Positions 1 to 8,152 of a stretch of 46,044 bases of DNA are shown here, one piece after another. Below the pieces are notes generated by a model. That model saw only the letters and a program-made list of their open reading frames with translations, ran no database searches and had not been told where the DNA came from. The position numbers and the translations under genes are program-made. Each line of letters begins with the position of its first letter. Position 1 is the first letter of the stretch. Source of the stretch: JBEIVB01 sp040374085 (lineage in GTDB: Bacteria > Bacteroidota > Bacteroidia > UBA4408); the NCBI GenBank assembly GCA_040374085.1, contig JBEIVB010000009.1:1-46044 (forward strand), in the 5' to 3' direction.

Positions 1-393
1 CTCAGACACCTGTCCAAGAGGAATGTAACCCGACCAGAATCGTTTGTGCTTTCCCTTATACTTTCCTTGCAAAACCACCGTCAGGTCAAATAGACTGGCA
101 TTTCCTACGCGCAGGGTTCCTTGAGAACTGTTTTCAGCGTTTTGTGGTTCCCAAATGAGCCATACCTCACGGTGTGTGGGGTAGTGTTTATATACATCGG
201 AATCGGTGTGTTGCGATTCCATGAACACCCCATTGGGCTGTCTTATTTTGATCAACTCGTTGGGTAGAAATGGTATCTCGAAACCAGTTTCGTCGCACAC
301 CCAAATTTGATCCTTGGTGATTTTGGTTACCACCCCACCGCCTTTCTGATTAAGAAAGGCAACCTGCTCGCCAAGAAAGAAGGTTTTGCTCAT
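1..393 (-). CDS. DUF2027/Smr-type protein, N-terminal part (runs off window)
   Basis: Only the first 131 codons are in the window; the rest lies beyond the left edge. Translation begins MSKTFFLGEQVAFLNQKGGG and continues with VVTKITKDQIWVCDETGFEIP. This short beta-rich start with a 'GGGxVTKI' turn and 'DETGFEIPF' is what I know from the DUF2027 domain that precedes a Smr (MutS2-like) nuclease domain in Bacteroidota. The Smr part is not visible, so the nuclease assignment is by family only. The start codon overlaps the stop of the upstream methyltransferase gene as ATGA, so the two are probably translationally coupled. Alternative: a DUF2027-only protein. Confidence 0.72.
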   Translation of the reverse strand, partial: MSKTFFLGEQVAFLNQKGGGVVTKITKDQIWVCDETGFEIPFLPNELIKIRQPNGVFMESQHTDSDVYKHYPTHREVWLIWEPQNAENSSQGTLRVGNASLFDLTVVLQGKYKGKHKRFWSGYIPLGQVSE

Positions 394-1136
394 GATCGAC
401 CTTGCACCTCAAGTAGGCCGGTAAATTTTTTGAGGCCCTTTAACACAAGCACAACAAAACCTGTAACACCCAAAATCCAAGGCCATGATTTTGCAAGCGG
501 TGCAATTGCACTGCCCCAAAAAGTCCACCGTGCAACATCGAGCACAAAGAAGCAGATTACGGTGGCCAACACGCCGGAATACTCGCGTCTCAATACGGTT
601 TTTATAGAAAAAGGAACAGACGAAGGTTTGTATCCAGAAAAACGGGGGACAAATGCCGGAGCCAAAAGCGACCAATTCAGATAGGCATCGCCAAACTTTC
701 GCTCCAAGAATCGCTCCTCGGCAAACATTATTCTTTCGTAATAAATCCAGTAAACTAGGCTTGATATGATCACCAAACTTATACTGAAACTGTATACCAT
801 AATGCCAAGCCACATCAGATAATTCCCAAGGTAGAGCGGGTGGCGCACCATGGAGTAGATGCCGGTTGAATTGAGAACCTCTGCAACCTGTTCTTGTGTA
901 TTTCTTCCGGAAGTTCCCCGTGGTGTAGTTCCAATGGTTACAGCCCTAACCCAGAGGCCCGTAAATGAAATGCCTCCGGCCACAATGGCAATCACCAGTT
1001 TTGCCCATTCAGAAAGGTCGGGAAACGGGGAGGTGAGGGTGAATGGAAGGGCAATGAACACCAGCAAAACCGGCAGTTGCCCACGATATCGGAACAGCCA
1101 GTTTCCGCTTTTTTCCATGCTGTGAAGGAGTGCCAT
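390..1136 (-). CDS. Isoprenylcysteine carboxyl methyltransferase (ICMT)/phospholipid methyltransferase-like membrane protein
   Basis: Integral membrane protein of about 248 residues with roughly five hydrophobic segments. The family signature is clear: SMVRHPLYLGNYLMWLG followed by EERFLERKFGDAYLNW, the AdoMet-binding C-terminal part of ICMT/PEMT methyltransferases. The bacterial substrate is unknown; these enzymes methylate carboxyl groups or lipid head groups at the inner membrane. I chose the ATG giving MALLHSMEKSGNWLF; a second ATG (MEKS) lies 18 nt further in. The longer reading from a TTG would place the start inside the promoter -7 box and is unlikely. It is cotranscribed with the DUF2027 gene through a 4-nt overlap. 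Past the methyltransferase core, the C-terminal third carries two further hydrophobic stretches. Confidence 0.75.
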   Translation of the reverse strand: MALLHSMEKSGNWLFRYRGQLPVLLVFIALPFTLTSPFPDLSEWAKLVIAIVAGGISFTGLWVRAVTIGTTPRGTSGRNTQEQVAEVLNSTGIYSMVRHPLYLGNYLMWLGIMVYSFSISLVIISSLVYWIYYERIMFAEERFLERKFGDAYLNWSLLAPAFVPRFSGYKPSSVPFSIKTVLRREYSGVLATVICFFVLDVARWTFWGSAIAPLAKSWPWILGVTGFVVLVLKGLKKFTGLLEVQGRS

Positions 1137-1202
1137 ACGAATGGATTTGCTTTTTTTTGATTCCTGCTTATCTTGCAGTCGAAACTCAATGCGATTGGGT
1201 CG

Positions 1203-1210
1203 CAAAAGTA
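1203..1210 (-). promoter_or_regulatory. Bacteroidota -7 box TACTTTTG
   Basis: Read on the minus strand this is TACTTTTG, a perfect match to TAnnTTTG, 66 nt before the ATG chosen for the ICMT-like gene. A second match, TAGGTTTG, lies just upstream at 1213-1220. No convincing TTTG -33 element was seen. It would drive the methyltransferase and DUF2027 genes. Confidence 0.5.
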
Positions 1211-1235
1211 AACAAACCTAGCCCAGCCGTGAAGT

Positions 1236-1634
1236 ATGCCTAAACCAAAGTCAAAATACCTGAAGTTCGAATTGGAGTTCGCCATTCATGCTTCCAAAAG
1301 TAGCCTGTATAACTTTTTTAGCACCTCAGGCGGCTTATCTATGTGGTTTGCCGATTCCTGTTCGGTTATCGGTGACGACTTCCACTTTTCTTGGGAAAAA
1401 ACTGAGCAGGTGGCTCGGCTGGTTACCAAGAAGGAGAACCATCACGTACGCTATAAATGGACCCACGAGCCCGATTACACGTTTTTTGAGTTTCGCATAG
1501 AGGTGGATGAACTTACCGGCGACGTTGCACTTGTGGTAACGGATTGGGCAGAAGATGTTTCCTCAATGGAAAATGCCAAACTTCTCTGGGTCAGCCAAAT
1601 CGATAATCTCCACCACGCCTTGGGCGCGCTATAA
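1236..1634 (+). CDS. START-like (SRPBCC fold) domain protein
   Basis: A 132-residue cytosolic protein with no signal peptide. It begins MPKPKSKYLKFELEFAIHAS and carries SLYNFFSTSGGLSMWFAD, an SRPBCC/AHSA1-like opening in which a first strand is followed by helices leading to a tryptophan, then beta strands and a long C-terminal helix (WVSQIDNLHHALG). This matches the START-like protein found widely in Bacteroidota; its ligand is unknown. It is divergent from the ICMT-like gene with only a short gap, and the LptF/G gene follows 27 nt later but has its own -7 box. Function beyond the fold cannot be stated. Confidence 0.72.
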   Translation: MPKPKSKYLKFELEFAIHASKSSLYNFFSTSGGLSMWFADSCSVIGDDFHFSWEKTEQVARLVTKKENHHVRYKWTHEPDYTFFEFRIEVDELTGDVALVVTDWAEDVSSMENAKLLWVSQIDNLHHALGAL

Positions 1635-1638
1635 GCGC

Positions 1639-1646
1639 TACCTTTG
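1639..1646 (+). promoter_or_regulatory. Bacteroidota -7 box TACCTTTG
   Basis: TACCTTTG matches TAnnTTTG and sits 15 nt before the ATG of the LptF/LptG-like permease, directly after the stop of the START-like gene. It argues against starting the permease at the upstream TTG, which lies inside this box. Confidence 0.5.
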
Positions 1647-1661
1647 GGCACCGGGTTTGGA

Positions 1662-3101
1662 ATGCTCAAAACACTCGATCGATACATCCTCAAAAACTAT
1701 TTGTTGCCTTTTGTGGCGACGTTCTTCGTCATGATGTTCATTCTGATGATGCAATTCGTGTGGAAGTATGTGGATGATTTGGTTGGAAAAGGGCTTAGCC
1801 CATGGATAATTGGAGAGCTGTTGTTTTATGTCTCGGCTACCCTGGTTCCCCTTGCTTTGCCTCTCACCATCTTGCTCTCCAGCATTATGGCATTCGGAAA
1901 TCTTGCGGAGAGTTATGAGCTAACAGCAATCAAATCAGCCGGCATTTCGCTGCTCAGAGTAATGCGCCCGCTCATGCTGGTTAGCTTGGTAGTCTCCATA
2001 CTTGCCTTCCTGTTTTCCAACTTCGTTTTGCCGGTGGCCAATCTCAAGATGGGGTCTTTGCTTTACGATATTTCTCATCAAAAGCCAACTCTTGAAATCA
2101 AAGAAGGGGTATTCTACAACGGCATCGAAAACTTCACCATACTCGTTGGGCGAAAATCAAAAGATGGGAAAACCATGTATAACTTGATGATTTACGACCA
2201 CAGCGATCACTACGGCAACCGCAAATTGGTTACCGCCCGAAAGGGTCGAATGGAACTTACTGCCGATGAGCGATTTCTCCTCTTTAACCTATACGATGGC
2301 CACAGCTACGAAGAAGCTCAAAAGCGCGAAGGCGGCCATGAGGTTTGGCCTATGATTCGTTCTACCTTTGGACAGCAAACCATTCGAATGGATCTATCCG
2401 ATTTTAAAATGACCCGTTCCGACGAGCGGTTATTTAAAGATCATTATGCCATGCTCAACATCCGCCAACTCAACCAGCAGGTAGATTCTTCGCGCATGGA
2501 TCAAGGTAAACGACACGGCAACTTTTTTAAGCAAATTGAGCAGCTTTCCGGCATCCCAGACAGAATGCCCGTTGTGCAACCCTTTCCTATAACCGATACT
2601 CTTCTTAAACCCATTGTTACTTATAAAGCGCTCTTAGAATCCATGAGCCTTGCAGGGCCCGACGACCTTTATGGAGCAGCCGAGAATATGACTCGTGGAA
2701 ACCTATCGTATGTGGAGAGCTCCGTTCAGGAAATGAACATGATTGAAGAGAGCATCAGTCGATACCTAATCGAGTTTCATAAGAAGTTTACATTGGCTTT
2801 TGCTTGTATGGTTTTGTTTTTTGTGGGTGCGCCCTTGGGAGCCATTATTCGCAAAGGTGGACTTGGAATGCCTGTGGTTGCCTCCGTGATTCTCTTTCTT
2901 ATTTTTCACGTAATTTCCATTATGGGCGAAAAATCTGCAAAAGAGGGTGTTCTCGAACCTTGGCTTGGGGCATGGTTGGCCACATTGGTTTTGTTTCCAC
3001 TCGGTGTTTTCCTCACGTACAAGGCAGCCATGGATTCTGCCCTATTTGATAAGGATGCCTACAAGCGTTTATGGAGAAAAATTCTGTGGAAGGCCGCTTA
3101 A
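1662..3101 (+). CDS. LptF/LptG family permease (YjgP/YjgQ)
   Basis: Inner-membrane permease subunit of the Lpt machine that extracts lipopolysaccharide and passes it across the periplasm. It opens MLKTLDRYILKNYLLPFVAT and has the hallmarks of the YjgP/YjgQ family: three N-terminal membrane segments containing LVPLALPLTILLSSIMAFG and the ELTAIKSAGIS coupling helix, a large periplasmic domain (about residues 130-370), and three C-terminal membrane segments (FACMVLFFVGAPLGAIIRKGG). At 479 residues it is longer than the roughly 360-residue E. coli proteins, with the extra length in the periplasmic part, as is usual in Bacteroidota. LptF and LptG cannot be separated from sequence alone. Its 3' end overlaps the next glycosyltransferase gene by 31 nt. 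Confidence 0.88.
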   Translation: MLKTLDRYILKNYLLPFVATFFVMMFILMMQFVWKYVDDLVGKGLSPWIIGELLFYVSATLVPLALPLTILLSSIMAFGNLAESYELTAIKSAGISLLRVMRPLMLVSLVVSILAFLFSNFVLPVANLKMGSLLYDISHQKPTLEIKEGVFYNGIENFTILVGRKSKDGKTMYNLMIYDHSDHYGNRKLVTARKGRMELTADERFLLFNLYDGHSYEEAQKREGGHEVWPMIRSTFGQQTIRMDLSDFKMTRSDERLFKDHYAMLNIRQLNQQVDSSRMDQGKRHGNFFKQIEQLSGIPDRMPVVQPFPITDTLLKPIVTYKALLESMSLAGPDDLYGAAENMTRGNLSYVESSVQEMNMIEESISRYLIEFHKKFTLAFACMVLFFVGAPLGAIIRKGGLGMPVVASVILFLIFHVISIMGEKSAKEGVLEPWLGAWLATLVLFPLGVFLTYKAAMDSALFDKDAYKRLWRKILWKAA

Positions 3102-4300
3102 GGGTTTTGCAGATTTGCAGTAAGCCTCCTTTGGCTCATGGTGATGGAGGAGCTATGGCCATGCACAACCTCAGTCAGTTGTTGCTGTCTGCATCTTGTT
3201 CCTTGCGCATTTGCACACTTTCAACACCCAAACATCCTTTCCGCGCTTCTGACTATTCAGAAGAGTGGGCTCGAGAGACTCAAATTTCTGCTTTCACCCT
3301 CGACAGCAGACCTTCCCTTTCCGCTCTGCTGAAAAGCGTGTTTACCCGGCGCTCCTTTTTTTTTGGCCGATTTCAGCATCGGAGCTGGAAGCGCTTTGTT
3401 GAACAGGCCATTCTTGAACATAAACCTGAAATGGTAATTCTAGACGGCTTGTATTCGGCCGGCTGCTTAGAAATTTTGGAAAAGCACAACGTCCGCATTT
3501 GGTTGCGGTCTCATAATATTGAATGGATGTTGTGGGAAAGCGTCTCTGAAATAGAGCCTCATCCAATAAAACGCCTGCTTTATAAGAGGTGGATGCGCAC
3601 TTTGCGTAAGGTTGAATGCGCCATCTGGAACAGGGTACAACATATTGTAGCCATTACACCAGAGGATGCTGCAATTGTGGAACACTCAGTTGCACGCTCC
3701 ATACGGGTTTCCGTGCTGCCCGCATCGGCACCGCAAGTGGGTTTGCACGACCCCATGCCGGAAAAAGTTGGGCTACATGCATATCATCTTGGTGGATTGG
3801 GTTGGTTGCCCAACAGGCAAGGTGTGCAATGGTTTTTGGAGAAAGTTTGGCCGGAGGTGCAACACGTTGTTCCCGATGTCCAGTTGCACTTGGGTGGAGA
3901 GGCAGTATCAGAGTTGTTGCCCATTTTTCCTCCCGGTGTTTGTGTGCACGGAGTAGTTAAGGATTTGCCTACGTTCATTCAATCGGTTGATGTACTCGTG
4001 CTGCCTTACCACAGCGGAGGAGGCCTTCGCATTAAAGCCTTAGAGGCTCTTGCGTTTGGAAAGGTTGTACTCGGTACCAAAATGGGTTTGGCAGGAATCC
4101 CCAGATTGGGTGAATGTGTGCTGGAAGCCAATTCCCCTGAGGAATTTTCACGGGCATTTTTGCGCATCGCACAATGGTCTCCAGAATACAGAAAAGAGCA
4201 GTGCAACAACGCAGTTGCACTGGCTGAATCAGCCTTCGGATTCAACAACAATCTCGAAAAACTTAAAACGATTCTTTCGGATGACTTCCCTCGCCAATAA
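3071..4300 (+). CDS. Glycosyltransferase (GT4-like, GT-B fold)
   Basis: Predicted cytosolic or membrane-associated glycosyltransferase of 409 residues. The start region LRVLQICSKPPLAHGDGGAM is the Rossmann N-terminus with the acceptor-side GG loop; the C-terminal half has the donor-binding region VDVLVLPYHSGGGLRIKALEALAFGKVV with the E-x7-E spacing typical of GT4 enzymes. Donor and acceptor are unknown; the neighbourhood (LptF/G upstream, another glycosyltransferase downstream) suggests surface polysaccharide or LPS. The ATG lies 31 nt inside the permease gene; an in-frame GTG (codon 6) is an alternative start. Its 3' end overlaps the following glycosyltransferase gene by 20 nt. Confidence 0.82.
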   Translation: MEKNSVEGRLRVLQICSKPPLAHGDGGAMAMHNLSQLLLSASCSLRICTLSTPKHPFRASDYSEEWARETQISAFTLDSRPSLSALLKSVFTRRSFFFGRFQHRSWKRFVEQAILEHKPEMVILDGLYSAGCLEILEKHNVRIWLRSHNIEWMLWESVSEIEPHPIKRLLYKRWMRTLRKVECAIWNRVQHIVAITPEDAAIVEHSVARSIRVSVLPASAPQVGLHDPMPEKVGLHAYHLGGLGWLPNRQGVQWFLEKVWPEVQHVVPDVQLHLGGEAVSELLPIFPPGVCVHGVVKDLPTFIQSVDVLVLPYHSGGGLRIKALEALAFGKVVLGTKMGLAGIPRLGECVLEANSPEEFSRAFLRIAQWSPEYRKEQCNNAVALAESAFGFNNNLEKLKTILSDDFPRQ

Positions 4301-5474
4301 ACCCATCCTGTTGGCGGTGCTTCCACGCGTTCCTTACCCTTTGGAGAAGGGCGATCGATTGCGTGCCTATCATCAGTTGAAAAGCTTGGCTGCGCATTTT
4401 CGCATCGTGCTGTTTGCACTAAACGAGGAGCCCATTCATGCAGATGCAAAACGTCACCTTTCCGAATTCTGCATGGAGGTGCACATTCACAATCTTACCC
4501 TGTTTTCCAAGGCAACAGGTTTACTGGCCAGTATCATTTCTGGACAGCCCTTTCAAGTGGGATATTATTATCATGTAAAAGCAGTAAGAGCATTGCAGCA
4601 TCTGGTGGAACAGCATCCTCCTCAGGTGAGTTTGTTTCAATTGGTGCGCACCGGTCCGTATTTGCTTCCGGGAATTCCAGGGGTTCGCGTTATGGATTTT
4701 ATGGATTGTCTTTCATCCGGGTTGATGCGGCGGGCCCAGCAATCTCGATGGTGGATGCGTTGGCTCATTCAAGCCGAAGCAAAGCGGTTGGAGCGCTACG
4801 AGAAGCGGCTGTTCGAGCGCTTTGAGGTAAAAACTATAATTTCTGAGGCCGATCGCATGGTTTTCCCCCATCAGGGCCGAGATGCTGTAAAAATCTGGCC
4901 AAACGGTGTTGATTTTGATTATTTCAAACCCAATCCGGATTCGGTAAAGGTGTTCGATGTGGTTTTCAGCGGCAACATGCAATACCCTCCAAACCGCGAA
5001 GCTGCGCGCTTTTTGGTTCAGGAAATTATGCCATTTGTATGGAGCACCAAACCCGACTGTAAAGTGGTGTTGGCCGGTACCAGTCCTCCATCCTCGGTCA
5101 GAGAGCTAGCCGGCTCAAATGTTTCCGTTACCGGCTGGGTGCCCGACCTTCGTCCTTACTTTCATCAAAGTAAAATTATGGTTGCACCCATGCTGTTTGG
5201 CAGCGGGTTGCAGAATAAATTGCTGGAGTCTATGGCCATGAATTTGCCCTGCCTAACCACGCCTCTGGCCAATGGTGCTTTGGGTGCCGAGGCGGAAAAG
5301 GAAATTCTTTTGTTCGATAATCCTCAGCAAGCAGCCGAAAAGATTGCAGCCTTGTTGGAAGATGGAAATCGGGCCGAACAGGTTGCAGCGGCCGGCAGGC
5401 TGTTTGTCTTGAACCGCTTCAATTGGAGCGAACTTGCTCAGCGTTTTGTTTCTTGGATAAAGCCCCTATACTAA
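4281..5474 (+). CDS. Glycosyltransferase (GT4-like)
   Basis: A second glycosyltransferase of 397 residues, translated from an ATG inside the end of the previous gene. It begins MTSLANKPILLAVLPRVPYP and then LEKGDRLRAYHQL, and its C-terminal half has VDFDYFKP, VVFSGNMQYPPNREAARFLV and MLFGSGLQNKLLESMAMNLP, the donor-nucleotide region of GT4 enzymes. The overall pattern resembles the sugar transferases seen in exopolysaccharide and exosortase-linked clusters. An upstream in-frame ATG would add 77 residues lying wholly over the preceding gene, so I reject it. The stop overlaps the rimM start (TAATG). Confidence 0.82.
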   Translation: MTSLANKPILLAVLPRVPYPLEKGDRLRAYHQLKSLAAHFRIVLFALNEEPIHADAKRHLSEFCMEVHIHNLTLFSKATGLLASIISGQPFQVGYYYHVKAVRALQHLVEQHPPQVSLFQLVRTGPYLLPGIPGVRVMDFMDCLSSGLMRRAQQSRWWMRWLIQAEAKRLERYEKRLFERFEVKTIISEADRMVFPHQGRDAVKIWPNGVDFDYFKPNPDSVKVFDVVFSGNMQYPPNREAARFLVQEIMPFVWSTKPDCKVVLAGTSPPSSVRELAGSNVSVTGWVPDLRPYFHQSKIMVAPMLFGSGLQNKLLESMAMNLPCLTTPLANGALGAEAEKEILLFDNPQQAAEKIAALLEDGNRAEQVAAAGRLFVLNRFNWSELAQRFVSWIKPLY

Positions 5475-6022
5475 TGGAGAAAAACAATTGTTACTGGTTG
5501 GGATACGTGGAGGCCACGGTTGGAATCCGAGGAGAACTCGCACTAAATTGCGATGCGGATGATCTTGGACGGTATCGGAAACTCTCTCAGGTTTTCTTAG
5601 AGCAGGATGCCATGCTGATACCCTTCTCGGTTTTATCTGCGCGTCAGAGAGGCTCAAAACAACTTGTTTTAGCGCTAGAGGGCCTAAATTCACCCCAAGA
5701 GGCACAAGCACGGGTGGGGTGCCAAGTATATGTTCCTCTGACGTTTCTTCCGCCCCTTTCAGGTACAAAATTTTATTACCACGAGGTTATAGGATTTGAT
5801 GTGCACGATGTGCGTTTTGGTCCGGTTGGCAAGATCGACCGCTTTATGGAGGGAAGTATGCAAACGGTAATGGCAATCAAGCATGACCATGCAGAGGTAT
5901 TGATCCCACTTGTGGATGATTTTGTGGTTGCCCTGGATCGCAACCGAAAGGTCATGCAGATTAAGGCACCAGAAGGGCTGATCGAGCTGTACCTAACTCC
6001 CGGTTCTGAGGAAGAGGAGTAG
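5474..6022 (+). CDS. rimM: Ribosome maturation factor RimM
   Basis: RimM binds ribosomal protein uS19 and helps 16S rRNA maturation of the 30S head. The 182-residue product has the N-terminal RimM beta-barrel (YWLGYVEATVGIRGELAL, then a strand ending LALEGLNSPQEAQARVGCQVYV) and a C-terminal PRC-barrel (FYYHEVIGFDVHD through EVLIPLVDDFV and KAPEGLIELYL). Length and both domains are normal for the family. The start codon shares one base with the stop of the glycosyltransferase gene. Bacterial rimM usually sits with rpsP, trmD and rplS; none of these is adjacent here, although in Bacteroidota an rpsP-rimM-trmN6 neighbourhood is familiar to me. Confidence 0.92.
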   Translation: MEKNNCYWLGYVEATVGIRGELALNCDADDLGRYRKLSQVFLEQDAMLIPFSVLSARQRGSKQLVLALEGLNSPQEAQARVGCQVYVPLTFLPPLSGTKFYYHEVIGFDVHDVRFGPVGKIDRFMEGSMQTVMAIKHDHAEVLIPLVDDFVVALDRNRKVMQIKAPEGLIELYLTPGSEEEE

Positions 6023-6069
6023 TTCAACCCAGCGTTTTTCTTACGTTCAATCGGCATTTGGAGAAGGTT

Positions 6070-6783
6070 ATGCCCAACCCTGTATTTCACTTTAAACAGT
6101 TTACCATCCACCAAGACCGGTGTGCGATGAAGGTCGGCACAGATGCGGTGTTGCTGGGTGCCTGGGTGCAGCCTCCACCAGGCGGATGCATCTTGGATGT
6201 GGGCACCGGAACCGGCATCGTTGCGTTGATGTTAGCTCAACGTTGCCAGGCCGATGTCCTGGGAATTGATGTGGATCAAAAGGCGGTGGAACAGGCTACA
6301 GAGAATTTTTCAATAAGCCCTTGGGCCAATCGCCTCCATGCTGAGCACCGGTCCTTTCAAGATCAGGTCGTACAGAATGATAAACGTTGGGATTTGATCA
6401 TAAGCAATCCTCCCTATTTCAACCAAAGCTACCAAGCCCCGGAGGAGAGTCGAAACCTTGCACGCCACACGATTTTGTTGGATTTGGAGACCCTCATTTT
6501 CGGTGCCGCCTCAGCATTAACACCAAAGGGTTCATTGGCCCTGATTTTGCCCGCTCACGAGGGCCCCAAAGCAATGGAATTGGCCAAAAAAAATGGGTTT
6601 TTCCGCTCAAGATGTACCGAGGTCATTACCCGACCCGGTAAACCAGCTAAGCGCTGGCTGATGCAATGGACCAACTGTCCAGTGGAATTTTTTTATAATC
6701 AATTGATTGTAGAAGCTGATGGAAGACATCTCTATTCAGATGATTTCAAGAAGCTTACACGCGATTTTTATTTGAATGGCTAA
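6070..6783 (+). CDS. trmN6: tRNA1(Val) (adenine(37)-N6)-methyltransferase TrmN6
   Basis: AdoMet-dependent methyltransferase expected to make m6A37 in a tRNA (YfiC family). The 237-residue product starts MPNPVFHFKQFTIHQDRCAM and continues KVGTDAVLLGAW, the family's N-terminal signature. Motif I is ILDVGTGTGIVAL (about residues 41-53), and the catalytic amino-methyltransferase motif NPPY is at 113-116 (ISNPPYFNQSY). The ATG at this position is preferred over an upstream TTG that adds four residues. It ends in a 4-nt convergent overlap with the saccharopine dehydrogenase-like gene, with no terminator between them. Confidence 0.88.
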   Translation: MPNPVFHFKQFTIHQDRCAMKVGTDAVLLGAWVQPPPGGCILDVGTGTGIVALMLAQRCQADVLGIDVDQKAVEQATENFSISPWANRLHAEHRSFQDQVVQNDKRWDLIISNPPYFNQSYQAPEESRNLARHTILLDLETLIFGAASALTPKGSLALILPAHEGPKAMELAKKNGFFRSRCTEVITRPGKPAKRWLMQWTNCPVEFFYNQLIVEADGRHLYSDDFKKLTRDFYLNG

Positions 6784-8111
6784 TCAGCGGTCGGGCAGTG
6801 CTCGGTGAATCGGATGCCAAAGCCTTCCAATTTTTTGAGAATAGGCTCATACCACCATTCTTCCACCGGAATAAGCACACCGCACGTTGGCACCTTTTTT
6901 TCCAAGAGCAACTCAACGCTCATGGCCAAAGGTAATCCTACCGTTTGGGCCATAGCAGTGTGCACATCGTCTTCTCCAATTATATCGAGGCTGGAGGTCC
7001 AACGTATGGTTTTTCCATTTTTCTCCCAATCCAATATGTGGTGCATCACCACACGATCTTGATCTCCGGTTTGCAATTTCCATTCGGTTTCCAGCAAAGC
7101 CTGGAGATATGCAGCAGGAGTTGCTTCGCTGCAGGGAAGAGGTTTTTCTGAAAAGACACCGGTTTCTTCCAGTTTCTCGAATACTCCATCCGGCAATGGA
7201 CCATGCCAAGCACGCTCCACACGAGATTTCCAAGGTGCCCCCGGCATGGGAAGCAGGGCGTCGCAAAGGTCGCGGTAGGTATTTCCGGCAATGGAGATGG
7301 TGTGTTGGTCATCGGTAAAACCCATCGCAATCCAAGCATGCCACGCTTTACAAAAGCCGGGCATACGCAAGGTCCCCCGAATCAAAGTGCTTAAGCTGTT
7401 CAATCCGTAAAGCGCCTCGTACGCCAGAGAGTCCCGGTTTGGATAAGCGTCAAATTGGCCCGCCCCCGGCACATCAAGGGTTTCGGCCTCCACAAACAAT
7501 TGCTGATAAGGACGAAAGCGAATGCCACCCGCCTCTTTGAATCGAGCGAGACCTTGCCCAGTCAAAATAACGTTGCGTGGATTCCAAGAGAATTTATAAC
7601 CCCAAAGATTTGTGTTGTCCTTTGGTGCCACCAATCCGCCACAGTAGGATTGAAATCCAACAATTTTACCACCCTGTCGATCAATGTCGTGCATCATTTT
7701 CATGGCGCTCATGTGATCGATTCCAGGGTCTAAACCTGCCTCGTTGATGAACACCAATCCGCGAGCCTTAACCTCTTCGTGCAGGGCTTGCATCTCCTCG
7801 CTTACGTATGAGGCCGTTGCAAGATGTTTTCCATACTTCAGACAATCTGCTGCAACCAACATATGAAGGGCTGCAGGCAACATGGAAATCACAACATCGG
7901 CTTCGGAAATGGCTCTTTGCCTGGCAAATTCGTTGGTTACGTCCAATTGCAAAACCCTTCCCGAGGGGTGATTGCCCAGCTTTTTGCGAGCTTGATCCTC
8001 CGACTGATCTGCAACCGTAAGTTGTACATCAAGCCTAATAGCTTGATCCAAAATATAACGAATGAGCGATGTGGCTGATTTGCCTGCGCCCATCAATAGG
8101 ATATTCCGCAT
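6780..8111 (-). CDS. Saccharopine dehydrogenase family protein (LYS9-like)
   Basis: NAD(P)-dependent oxidoreductase of 443 residues. The N-terminus MRNILLMGAGKSATSLIRY is a Rossmann GxGxxxxS dinucleotide-binding loop. It is followed by DVVISMLPAALHMLVAADC and the conserved family segment INEAGLDPGIDHMSAM (about residues 128-143). The C-terminal half matches the saccharopine reductase C-terminal domain (SYCGGLVAP, RFRPYQQLF). Such enzymes cleave or form saccharopine in lysine metabolism, but carboxynorspermidine dehydrogenases share the fold, so the substrate is not certain. The dapD gene lies one gene away, which fits a lysine/diaminopimelate context. No -7 box was found right before the start. 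Confidence 0.82.
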   Translation of the reverse strand: MRNILLMGAGKSATSLIRYILDQAIRLDVQLTVADQSEDQARKKLGNHPSGRVLQLDVTNEFARQRAISEADVVISMLPAALHMLVAADCLKYGKHLATASYVSEEMQALHEEVKARGLVFINEAGLDPGIDHMSAMKMMHDIDRQGGKIVGFQSYCGGLVAPKDNTNLWGYKFSWNPRNVILTGQGLARFKEAGGIRFRPYQQLFVEAETLDVPGAGQFDAYPNRDSLAYEALYGLNSLSTLIRGTLRMPGFCKAWHAWIAMGFTDDQHTISIAGNTYRDLCDALLPMPGAPWKSRVERAWHGPLPDGVFEKLEETGVFSEKPLPCSEATPAAYLQALLETEWKLQTGDQDRVVMHHILDWEKNGKTIRWTSSLDIIGEDDVHTAMAQTVGLPLAMSVELLLEKKVPTCGVLIPVEEWWYEPILKKLEGFGIRFTEHCPTAD

Positions 8112-8125
8112 GAAAAGTGCTAGGA

Positions 8126-8146
8126 CCGACCCAATTTTTGGATCGG
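8126..8146 (-). terminator. Weak hairpin after the T9SS cargo gene
   Basis: CCGACCC and GGATCGG can pair (one G-T wobble) around an A/T loop in the 41-nt gap between the T9SS cargo stop and the saccharopine dehydrogenase start. There is no long T tract after it on the minus strand, so it may be only a weak terminator or a chance stem. Confidence 0.28.
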
Positions 8147-8152
8147 GAATCT

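Noticed and set aside
4050..4280. 77-residue N-terminal extension of the second glycosyltransferase
   Set aside because: It lies wholly over the preceding gene in another frame, and the GT4 domain starts right after the internal ATG.
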